Assembly: GCA_022712835.1 (NCBI GenBank)
Contig: JAFLJU010000598.1
Coordinates: forward strand, 1 to 5,984
Length of the DNA: 5,984 bases
Source: Desulfobacteraceae bacterium
Lineage (GTDB): Bacteria; Desulfobacterota; Desulfobacteria; Desulfobacterales; Desulfobacteraceae
Direction of reading: 5' to 3'
Shown here: positions 1 to 5,819 of the stretch, in pieces
Layout: the number at the start of each line of letters is the position of its first letter
How positions within the stretch are numbered: position 1 is the stretch's first letter
Position numbers and translations under genes: made by a program
The notes under the pieces: generated by a model
Seen by the model: only the letters and a program-made list of their open reading frames with translations
Told to the model about the DNA's origin: nothing
Database searches by the model: none

Positions 1-393
1 TAGGCGTATGGCAACTTCCGGGGTAATCAGGGTGCCGTTGGGTGCCATGACCATGCGCAGTCCAATTTTGGTGCCATAGGAGGCAATATCAAATATATCC
101 TCCCGGAGCAACGGCTCCCCCCCCGTCAGGATAATGATGGGGGTCCCCACTTCCCTTATTTGGTCTAAAAGCTTAAAGGAATCCTTCGTGGAAAGCTCAT
201 TGTCATAGGGATGGTCTTCGGCAAAGGCCCGGCAATGTTTACATTTCAGGTTGCATCTACGGGTGGTTTCCCAGGCAACCAGGCGAATGGTATTGGCATT
301 TTCCGGGTGACCCGGACTCGGATGACCCGATTTTTCCCCGGTGCCGTGTCCTTTGTGTCCGCCCGGGTGCAGTCCTTGGGTGTGCTGATTCAT
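1..393 (-). CDS. ahbD: AhbD, radical SAM heme synthase (iron-coproporphyrin III decarboxylase), 5' part only
   Basis: The N-terminal 131 residues are present and the gene continues past the window edge. In the siroheme-dependent heme pathway AhbD oxidatively decarboxylates two propionates of iron-coproporphyrin III to vinyls, giving heme b in the cytoplasm. Seen directly: a radical SAM cluster motif CNLKCKHC (C47, C51, C54) that binds the 4Fe-4S cluster, the SAM-contact motif GGEP at 91-94, and NGTLIT at 119-124. Residues 1-30 are rich in histidine (H4, H9, H13, H16, H24, H29) and glycine, ahead of the catalytic domain. The ATG shares one base with the hemB stop (TAATG), with a GGGAG about 11 nt upstream inside hemB, so it is probably translated by coupling. 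The AhbD call, rather than another radical SAM protein, rests on the N-terminal sequence and on the ahbC-hemB-ahbD order known from Desulfovibrio. The C-terminal auxiliary cluster cannot be seen here. Confidence 0.88.
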   Translation of the reverse strand, partial: MNQHTQGLHPGGHKGHGTGEKSGHPSPGHPENANTIRLVAWETTRRCNLKCKHCRAFAEDHPYDNELSTKDSFKLLDQIREVGTPIIILTGGEPLLREDIFDIASYGTKIGLRMVMAPNGTLITPEVAIRL

Positions 394-1367
394 TAGTTGG
401 TAAGCTCCCTTGCAACATCAATGGCGGAATAGGTGAGGATGATATCCGCACCGGCCCGTTTTATGGAAATCAAGGTTTCCATGATCATGGCCTTGGCATC
501 CACCCAGCCCATCATCTCTCCGGCTTTCATGATGCTGTATTCACCGCTGACATTATAGGCGGCAATGGGAAGGTCGATCTCTTCTTTTAGCCGATAGATA
601 ATGTCCAGATAGGATAGGGCGGGTTTGACCATGATGATGTCAGCGCCTTCTTCAATGTCCATGGTGGCTTCCCGGATGGCTTCAAGGGAATTGGCCGGAT
701 CCATCTGGTAGGTTTTTCTGTCCCCAAATTGGGGAGCCGAATCGGCGGCCTCCCGGAAAGGGCCATAAAAGGCAGAGGAATACTTGACGGCATAGGACAT
801 GATCGGAATATGGGAAAAATTTTCTTCATCCAGAATTCCGCGGATTTCCCCCACCCGGCCGTCCATCATATCGGAAGGGGCCACCATGTCGGCACCTGCC
901 TGTACGTGTGAAAGTGCGGTTTTGGCCAGAAGATCCAACGAGGCATCATTGTCTATGACCCCTTTGTCCACCACACCGCAATGGCCGTGGTCCGTGTAGG
1001 CACATAAACATACATCCGTGATTACCGTGATGTCCGGCACTTTGTCTTTGACCGCAGCAACCGCCCTTTGAACAATGGAATCCGCAGCATAGGCCCGGGT
1101 GGCAAGGGGGTCTTTTTTGTCGGCGATCCCAAAAAGGATGATGGCGGGAACACCAGCATCCTTGGCCTGTTGGGCTGTTTTGACAATATTGTCACAGGAG
1201 AGATGAAATTGACCGGGCATGGAGGCTATGGGTTTTTTAACAGAGGTGCCGTCCACGGCAAAAAGGGGCATGATCAAATCATCCTGGGACAGTTTGGTTT
1301 CCCGGATCATTCGTCTGAAATTATCATTGGCCCGCAACCGTCTACCCCTGGCATCTGGAAACAACAT
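393..1367 (-). CDS. hemB: Delta-aminolevulinic acid dehydratase (porphobilinogen synthase)
   Basis: This is a complete 324-residue HemB, normal length for the family. It condenses two 5-aminolevulinate molecules to porphobilinogen, the first common step of tetrapyrrole synthesis, in the cytosol. Visible motifs are the cysteine zinc site C120, C122 and C130 in DVCLCAYTDHGHCG, the Schiff-base lysines K195 (in SYAVKYSSAFYGPFR) and K248 (in MVKPALSYLD), and the conserved AYNVSGEY at 270-277. The cysteine-rich site suggests a zinc-dependent enzyme rather than the aspartate, magnesium-only type. The start is supported by an AGGAG 8 nt upstream, inside the last codons of ahbC. It overlaps ahbC by one base at its start and ahbD by one base at its stop. 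Its place between the two late heme genes matches the Desulfovibrio cluster and suggests co-regulation of early and late steps. Confidence 0.97.
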   Translation of the reverse strand: MLFPDARGRRLRANDNFRRMIRETKLSQDDLIMPLFAVDGTSVKKPIASMPGQFHLSCDNIVKTAQQAKDAGVPAIILFGIADKKDPLATRAYAADSIVQRAVAAVKDKVPDITVITDVCLCAYTDHGHCGVVDKGVIDNDASLDLLAKTALSHVQAGADMVAPSDMMDGRVGEIRGILDEENFSHIPIMSYAVKYSSAFYGPFREAADSAPQFGDRKTYQMDPANSLEAIREATMDIEEGADIIMVKPALSYLDIIYRLKEEIDLPIAAYNVSGEYSIMKAGEMMGWVDAKAMIMETLISIKRAGADIILTYSAIDVARELTN

Positions 1368-2602
1368 TATTTATTCTCCTTTTTAGGCTCGTCCTTTTTT
1401 ATTTCATCTTTTTTAATCTCGTCCAATCCAATCTCTTGGTCGGTCAGATAACATGCCGGATCAGAATCCCAGGGGTCATTGGCAACTGATTCCGCCCTTG
1501 CCCTGAAATTGCCAGCACAGATATCCAGCCATTTACACTGGGCGCATCTGCCCTTGACATGCTTTTTTTTGTCCTTCATTTTCATTAAAAATTCATTTTC
1601 AGGATCTAACCAGATTTCCGAAAAGGGTTTATCTTTGACATTGCCCAAAACTTTTTCACGCCAGAATTGGTCTGGATGGACCTGGCCGTCCCAGGAGATA
1701 CACCCGATACCGCGACCTGAGCTGTTGCCTTCATTCATTTCAAGCAGTTCCAATACATCGGCCGCCCGTTCTGGATTTTCCCCCTGGAGGCGCTGGTATA
1801 AATAAGGGCCGTCGGCATGGTTGTCCACGGTGAGAACTTCCTTGGGCATATTTCGGTCGTGCAGATCTCTAGTTCTGTCCATGATCAGGTCCAATACCTT
1901 CCTTGTCTCTTCATGGGAGAGGTCTTCCTTGGCAATTTCAGACCCTCGGCCCGAGTAAACCAGGTGGTAAAAGCAGGCCCTGGGGATGTTTTTTGCTTCA
2001 AGCAGGTCAAAAATGCCCGGGATATCCTGGACATTTCGTTTGTTGATGGTGAACCTTACCCCTACTTTGATGCCGACTTCCTGGCAGTTGTCAATGGCTT
2101 CCATGGCACGCTTAAAAGATCCTTTGACCCCGCGGAACTTGTCATGGGTGGGTTCAAGGCCGTCCAGACTGATGCCCACATAGGACAGACCGATCTCTTT
2201 GAGTGCCTTGGCTTTTTCCTTGGTGATCAGGGTGCCGTTAGTGGAAATGACGGCTCTCATTCCCTTGGACACCGCATATTGGGCATACTCCAGAAGCCGT
2301 GGATGGATCATGGGCTCACCGCCTGAAAACAGCAGAACCGGCACACCAAAATTTGCAAGGTCATCTATCATGGCAAGGCTTTGTTCGTGGTTAAGCTCAT
2401 TGTCATAGGAAAGATCTTCGCTTTTTGCATAGCAATGCACACATTTTAAATTGCATCTCCGGGTCATGTTCCAGACCACCACCGGTTTTTTATCGATTGA
2501 AAACTGAAGCAGATGGGAGGGGAGTTGTCCGGAGTCTCTTGAGTATCTCAGGGCATCAGACGGTTCAACCGTTGCACAATATAATTTTGAAATTCCAATC
2601 AT
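1367..2602 (-). CDS. ahbC: AhbC, radical SAM 12,18-didecarboxysiroheme deacetylase
   Basis: This is a complete 411-residue radical SAM protein. AhbC removes the two acetate side chains of 12,18-didecarboxysiroheme to leave methyls, producing iron-coproporphyrin III, the substrate of AhbD. The N-terminus MIGISKLYCATVEPSDALRY and the stretch up to the cluster look typical of AhbC. The radical SAM cluster motif is CNLKCVHC (C50, C54, C57), followed by GGEP at 95-98 and NGTLIT at 122-127. A SPASM-like C-terminal region carries C301, C353, C356, C362 and C384, expected to bind an auxiliary 4Fe-4S cluster. After about residue 393 there is a highly charged tail made of a repeated DE(I/P)KK unit. The ATG overlaps the stop of the upstream ATPase by 4 bases (ATGA), with AGGAAAG as a plausible ribosome site. 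An NirJ-like role is the main alternative; the hemB/ahbD neighbours favour AhbC. Confidence 0.93.
   Translation of the reverse strand: MIGISKLYCATVEPSDALRYSRDSGQLPSHLLQFSIDKKPVVVWNMTRRCNLKCVHCYAKSEDLSYDNELNHEQSLAMIDDLANFGVPVLLFSGGEPMIHPRLLEYAQYAVSKGMRAVISTNGTLITKEKAKALKEIGLSYVGISLDGLEPTHDKFRGVKGSFKRAMEAIDNCQEVGIKVGVRFTINKRNVQDIPGIFDLLEAKNIPRACFYHLVYSGRGSEIAKEDLSHEETRKVLDLIMDRTRDLHDRNMPKEVLTVDNHADGPYLYQRLQGENPERAADVLELLEMNEGNSSGRGIGCISWDGQVHPDQFWREKVLGNVKDKPFSEIWLDPENEFLMKMKDKKKHVKGRCAQCKWLDICAGNFRARAESVANDPWDSDPACYLTDQEIGLDEIKKDEIKKDEPKKENK
1376..1380 (-). promoter_or_regulatory. Ribosome binding site of hemB inside the end of ahbC
   Basis: AGGAG on the minus strand lies 8 nt before the hemB ATG and within the penultimate lysine-glutamate codons of ahbC. 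It supports the hemB start and means the end of ahbC is constrained by hemB translation. Confidence 0.7.
1379..1423 (-). repeat. Three tandem 15-bp units encoding DE(I/P)KK in the AhbC tail
   Basis: Residues 394-408 of AhbC read as three copies of Asp-Glu-(Ile/Ile/Pro)-Lys-Lys, followed by ENK and the stop. The copies also resemble each other as DNA (GAC/GAT GAG/GAA, then ATT/ATA/CCT, then lysine codons), so this is probably a recent in-frame expansion by slippage or unequal recombination. The last bases overlap the hemB ribosome binding site. Confidence 0.8.
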
Positions 2603-4344
2603 CGTATTTCTTTCCTGATAAGGTCGTTAAGGTATGTTTCATGGTCCACGAGTGCTGTTTTGGAGAGGAAAAATCTGTTTTTCCCTGTTTTCTCCCGGAT
2701 CAGATTAAACCCGTCAAAAAAATCATCGTAAATTTTTGTTAATATTTCTTCACTGGTGGCATGATGGTCAATGAATTGCTGGATGATGAAATCAATGGCA
2801 TCTTCCTCAAAAACAATGTTTAAATTATAGCTTTTGGATACCTCAACTTCAATCTCTTTTACCGAATCGTGGAAACGTTTGATTTGCTTGACAGCATCCT
2901 CAATTTCCATGACATTCCCCGTATAATACTGGGCCACCATTTTACAGCGAATTTGGGAAAGGGTCAGTCCATGGCGTAGGGAAAAGACCTTCCAGTTCTC
3001 TTTAATATAGTGGGTGATATATTTTTGATTGTTTGTTTTGGCCCTGGCGTGTTCTTGAGCAAACTTTGACTCCTTGGTTTCACCCAACAGATCTGCCAAC
3101 ATAGCGGTGGGGTTTTCCAACACCTTTGGGGTGACGGTAAATGTGGAGATTTTGCTGGAGGGCAGTTTTTCTTCAAATACAAGCAAAGACTCTTCCACGA
3201 CACTGACAAGTCCCCGGGCGCCGGTATTTTCTATGGCGGCCTTTTTTGCAAGAATTTTTAGGGCTGTGTCTGTAAAGACAATGTCAATACCATAGGCTGC
3301 AAAATCCAGTTTTTTGCTCAGGATAACCGGATTATTGGGCATTTTAAGGATATCGTAGAGGTCTGCCTCGGTCAGGGTCTCAAGGATACAGCGTACCGGT
3401 ACCCTGCCGATAAATTCGGATTCAAACCCATATTCCATCAGATCTTCTGTCCGGGTTTGCTTTAAAAGATCGATCTCTTCCTTCGGCTTGGCCAGTGGGG
3501 AACCAAATCCGATATGCTGCTTGTTCATTCGTTTTTTGATAATATCAGTGAGACCTGTAAAGGCGCCGCTTAAGATAAAAAGAATATTGGCCGTGTTGAC
3601 CCGGCGTTGGTTTCTTTTTCCGGTTCTTTGAAACGCTTCAAGTTCCTGCATCATGGAAACAGGATCATGGGGAACCTTAAGGTCAACTTCAGTTTCTTCC
3701 ATAGGTTTTAACAATGCTCTCTGGACACCGGTGCGTGATATCTGAGCCCCCATGACATTGGGACTGGCCGCAATTTTATCGATTTCATCCAAATAAACGA
3801 TTCCGCATTCAGCTAAATCTATGTTGTCATCGGCTTCCTTGACAAGATCCCGGATCAGATCTTCAACATCTCCCCCCACATAACCGGTCTCGGAAAATTT
3901 GGTGGCATCAGCCTTAACAAAGGGAACCCCTAATTTCTTGGCAATCAGCTTGATCAGATAGGTCTTGCCGATTCCTGTGGGACCCAGCATCAAAATATTG
4001 GATTTTATATTGCCGGTGATTTTGAAAAAATCGCCCCCCGAGGCTTCCTGGTGGCGGATGCGGTTGAAATGGGTGCAGATCTTGGTGGCTAAAACAGACT
4101 TGGCCTTGTCCTGCCTGACGACATATTGGTCCAGGTAGGCTATTAGCTCGGCGGGCTTTAAGTTGAAATTGATCAGCTCTTTTTTACCCTTGGAGGGGTT
4201 TTTCCCGCTGATGGCGTCTTGTTGGGGTTGGGTGGAAGGGCTGATGATTTTGACATTACCACCAAACTTTTTGTTTAAAAACTCACCCAGCTCTTTTTCT
4301 ATTTTATGGGGGTCTTGCCCCTGGATGTCTATTTTATCAGTCAT
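2599..4344 (-). CDS. ClpX-like AAA+ ATPase lacking the zinc domain, with a C-terminal extension
   Basis: With the ATG start this is 581 residues, well over the roughly 420 of typical ClpX. The AAA+ module is complete: Walker A GPTGIGKT (121-128), pore-loop GYVG (154-157), Walker B IVYLDE (182-187), sensor 1 NILFILSGAF (253-262), arginine finger in EFIGRVPV (R314) and sensor 2 GARG (375-378). An IGF motif at 278-280 is where ClpX carries its ClpP-docking loop. The N-terminal four-cysteine zinc domain of ClpX is absent, replaced by about 60 non-cysteine residues. The usual RKH loop region is replaced by a longer segment near 220-250, and about 160 unrecognised residues follow the ATPase core. 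It is therefore an energy-dependent protein unfoldase by family, with unknown substrate. It ends in a 4-base overlap with ahbC. A TTG at 4380 would add 12 residues and overlap the upstream stop; neither start has a clear ribosome site, so the start is uncertain. Confidence 0.9.
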   Translation of the reverse strand: MTDKIDIQGQDPHKIEKELGEFLNKKFGGNVKIISPSTQPQQDAISGKNPSKGKKELINFNLKPAELIAYLDQYVVRQDKAKSVLATKICTHFNRIRHQEASGGDFFKITGNIKSNILMLGPTGIGKTYLIKLIAKKLGVPFVKADATKFSETGYVGGDVEDLIRDLVKEADDNIDLAECGIVYLDEIDKIAASPNVMGAQISRTGVQRALLKPMEETEVDLKVPHDPVSMMQELEAFQRTGKRNQRRVNTANILFILSGAFTGLTDIIKKRMNKQHIGFGSPLAKPKEEIDLLKQTRTEDLMEYGFESEFIGRVPVRCILETLTEADLYDILKMPNNPVILSKKLDFAAYGIDIVFTDTALKILAKKAAIENTGARGLVSVVEESLLVFEEKLPSSKISTFTVTPKVLENPTAMLADLLGETKESKFAQEHARAKTNNQKYITHYIKENWKVFSLRHGLTLSQIRCKMVAQYYTGNVMEIEDAVKQIKRFHDSVKEIEVEVSKSYNLNIVFEEDAIDFIIQQFIDHHATSEEILTKIYDDFFDGFNLIREKTGKNRFFLSKTALVDHETYLNDLIRKEIR

Positions 4345-4376
4345 AATGGAATAATATAAACAAGGTTTTGAATAAT

Positions 4377-4571
4377 TCAAGACTGGGGAGGGTTACTAAT
4401 CGTCTTTTCTGAAAAAAGCTGGCAGGGTTTTCCCGATGAGCGATACACCGTAATACTTGGGAGCATTTGTGATTTGAATCCCATAGCCTTGCATCCATGG
4501 GGGCGCTGGGGTTCCCAGGTGACATAGTAGTTCTTACATTTATAGCAATTTCGTTTGTAATCTTGGCTCAT
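4377..4571 (-). CDS. Small four-cysteine, probably metal-binding protein of unknown function
   Basis: This is a 64-residue protein with C9-x2-C12, C27 and C50, plus aromatic and basic residues around them (CYKCKNYYVTW, HGCKAMGFKS, SSGKPCQLF). The cysteine pattern suggests one bound zinc or a small iron-sulfur site. From memory, similar 50-65 residue proteins are widespread in deltaproteobacteria and are often labelled 'uracil-DNA glycosylase', although they are far too short to be that enzyme and lack its catalytic motifs; I would not transfer that name. The ATG is supported by AAAGG 6 nt upstream. It is the first gene after the terminator and sits 32 nt before the ATPase ATG (or overlaps its alternative TTG start by 4 bases), so the two are likely co-expressed. 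The cysteine spacing differs from the ClpX zinc domain, so it is not simply that domain detached. Confidence 0.8.
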   Translation of the reverse strand: MSQDYKRNCYKCKNYYVTWEPQRPHGCKAMGFKSQMLPSITVYRSSGKPCQLFSEKTISNPPQS

Positions 4572-4577
4572 ACAAGA

Positions 4578-4582
4578 CCTTT
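4578..4582 (-). promoter_or_regulatory. Ribosome binding site of the four-cysteine gene
   Basis: AAAGG on the minus strand, 6 nt before the ATG at 4571, fixes the start of the small protein. Only 25 bases separate that ATG from the terminator stem upstream. Confidence 0.55.
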
Positions 4583-4596
4583 AGTCCGTTCTAATT

Positions 4597-4633
4597 AAAA
4601 AAGCCACGAACATGCTTGCCCGTGGCTTTTTTT
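4597..4633 (-). terminator. Intrinsic terminator after tRNA-Leu
   Basis: On the minus strand a 10-bp stem (GCCACGGGCA with UGUUCGUGGC, tetraloop AGCA, two G-U pairs) is extended by six A-U pairs and followed by a run of U. Read on the plus strand the two G-U pairs become A-C mismatches, so the hairpin is better formed for minus-strand transcripts. It lies a few bases past the CCA end of the tRNA and would end the gap-tpiA-secG-tRNA unit. The T run on the other side could give weak activity in the opposite direction, but no plus-strand gene needs it. Confidence 0.88.
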
Positions 4634-4637
4634 ATTT

Positions 4638-4722
4638 TGGTGCCGAAGGGGAGATTTGAACTCCCACGGGTCGCCCCACACGCCCCTCAAGCGTGCGTGT
4701 CTACCAATTCCACCACTTCGGC
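4638..4722 (-). tRNA. tRNA-Leu(GAG)
   Basis: This 85-nt tRNA folds as a class II tRNA. The acceptor stem is GCCGAAG with CTTCGGC, then discriminator A and a genome-encoded CCA. The D arm is GTGGAATTGGTAGACAC. The anticodon stem CACGC/GCGTG holds the loop TTGAGGG with anticodon GAG (window positions 4686-4688). A long variable arm of GGG-GCGA-CCC type is followed by the T arm GGGAG-TTCAAAT-CTCCC. The long variable arm and the anticodon identify leucine, reading CUC and CUU codons. It starts 28 nt after the secG stop with no terminator between, so it is probably processed from the secG transcript. Confidence 0.97.
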
Positions 4723-4750
4723 TAATACTTTTGTTTTGTCTGCGTCTTTT

Positions 4751-5038
4751 TTACTCGGTGGTTTTCTCCACTTGAGTGGTGTTCTTTGTCATCACACTGG
4801 AGTCAGCCTGATGGCCTGACAAGTAAGCCAGGGTCAGTGAGGTTACCATGAAGATGATTGCAACCCCTGTTGTGATTTTTGTTAATATATTTGCAGGACC
4901 TGCTGCACCAAAAAAAGTCTGGCTGCCACCGCCTCCTATTGAGGCTCCCATTTCAGCTCCCTTACCGCTTTGGAGCAGCACAATGAGAATTAGAAGGATA
5001 CAAACACTAACATGTAAACCGATTATTATTGATGACAT
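4751..5038 (-). CDS. secG: Preprotein translocase subunit SecG
   Basis: This 95-residue protein has the SecG layout: a hydrophobic segment at about 3-22, the conserved cytoplasmic loop LLQSGKGAEMGASIGGGGSQTFFGAAG (about 21-47), a second hydrophobic segment at about 52-73, and a polar tail. SecG is the small inner-membrane partner of SecYE and improves SecA-driven export. It starts 14 nt after the tpiA stop; the AAGG overlapping that stop is about 12 nt from the ATG, farther than ideal, so translation may be partly coupled to tpiA. The tpiA-secG-tRNA-Leu linkage is common in many bacteria and needs no special functional explanation. Confidence 0.95.
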   Translation of the reverse strand: MSSIIIGLHVSVCILLILIVLLQSGKGAEMGASIGGGGSQTFFGAAGPANILTKITTGVAIIFMVTSLTLAYLSGHQADSSVMTKNTTQVEKTTE

Positions 5039-5052
5039 ATGATTTGCTTACC

Positions 5053-5808
5053 TTATTGGTTATATTTAATGATCTTAATAAATTTATCCGCATCAAGACT
5101 TGCTCCACCTACAAGAGCGCCATCTACATCCTCAATAGCCATGAGCTCCTTGACATTTTCAGGCTTGACAGAACCACCATATAAAATGCGGGTTCCAGCG
5201 GCCAGATCCTTTGAAAATAATGTTGCCAATAAGGACCTTAAATGTCTGTGAACTTCGGCCACCTGTTCAATGCTGGCCGTCTTGCCGGTACCGATTGCCC
5301 ACACCGGCTCATAGGCCAGGACAAGGTCGGATAATTGTTCAAGACCAAAGCCTTTTAACCCATCTGAGACCTGTTTGTCAAGGACAAAATAGGTTTTCCC
5401 CTGTTCCCTTTCTTGTTCTGTCTCCCCGATACACAAGACCGGAGTTAATCCGGCATCGATGGTTGCCTTAACTTTCCGGCAGACCGACCCATCGGTTTCT
5501 CCAAAATACTGCCGCCGTTCAGAATGGCCGATCAGAATATAGTCGGCTCCTGCCGACCGTATCATCTCTGCGGATACTTCACCGGTAAAAGCCCCTTCCC
5601 GTTCAAAATACAGGTTTTGGGCACCCACTTTAACCTGGGTGCCTTCTAGGACTTTGGCAACCAGGGGCAAGGATAGATAGGTCGGGGCGATCATTATATC
5701 CACGGTAACATCGGAACACAATTTGGCAAGGGATGTGGCGGTTTGCACCGCTTGCTCGCCTGTTTTATACATTTTCCAGTTACCGGCAATTAAGGGTCGT
5801 CTGGTCAT
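5053..5808 (-). CDS. tpiA: Triose-phosphate isomerase
   Basis: This is a complete 251-residue TIM-barrel enzyme interconverting dihydroxyacetone phosphate and glyceraldehyde 3-phosphate in glycolysis and gluconeogenesis. All catalytic residues are visible: N10 and K12 in AGNWKM, H95 in IGHSERR, and E167 in AYEPVWAIGTGKTAS, the last leading into the flexible loop that closes over the substrate. The phosphate-binding GGSVKPEN lies at 211-218 and GGASL at 234-238. The start is fixed by GGAGG 6 nt upstream. It lies 39 nt downstream of the gap stop with no hairpin between, and 14 nt before secG, consistent with one operon. Confidence 0.98.
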   Translation of the reverse strand: MTRRPLIAGNWKMYKTGEQAVQTATSLAKLCSDVTVDIMIAPTYLSLPLVAKVLEGTQVKVGAQNLYFEREGAFTGEVSAEMIRSAGADYILIGHSERRQYFGETDGSVCRKVKATIDAGLTPVLCIGETEQEREQGKTYFVLDKQVSDGLKGFGLEQLSDLVLAYEPVWAIGTGKTASIEQVAEVHRHLRSLLATLFSKDLAAGTRILYGGSVKPENVKELMAIEDVDGALVGGASLDADKFIKIIKYNQ

Positions 5809-5814
5809 ATTTTG

Positions 5815-5819
5815 CCTCC
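5815..5819 (-). promoter_or_regulatory. Ribosome binding site of tpiA
   Basis: A consensus GGAGG on the minus strand lies 6 nt before the tpiA ATG. It is the strongest ribosome site in the window and suggests tpiA is translated independently of gap. Confidence 0.8.

Noticed and set aside
1068..1451. Open frame of 127 codons on the plus strand across the hemB/ahbC junction
   Set aside because: Antisense to hemB and ahbC; glycine-rich low-information translation and no family resemblance.
1817..2326. Open frame of 169 codons on the plus strand opposite ahbC
   Set aside because: It is antisense to a clear radical SAM gene, has no recognisable motif, and looks like a shadow of the ahbC codon pattern.
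4337..4525. Alternative minus-strand frame inside the four-cysteine gene
   Set aside because: The other frame (4377-4571) has the ordered cysteine motif and a ribosome site; this one has neither.
4377..4571. Four-cysteine protein as the detached zinc domain of ClpX
   Set aside because: ClpX uses two C-x2-C pairs about 18-19 residues apart; this protein has one pair and two single cysteines with spacing x14 and x22.
4377..4571. Four-cysteine protein as a uracil-DNA glycosylase
   Set aside because: At 64 residues it cannot hold the glycosylase fold and shows none of its active-site motifs.
4597..4633. Inverted repeat as a mobile-element end or attachment site beside the tRNA
   Set aside because: The T run and hairpin geometry fit an intrinsic terminator; there is no integrase, no duplicated tRNA 3' end and no element in the window.
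4616..4819. Open frame on the plus strand across the tRNA and secG end
   Set aside because: It runs through the antisense of tRNA-Leu, which explains the open frame.
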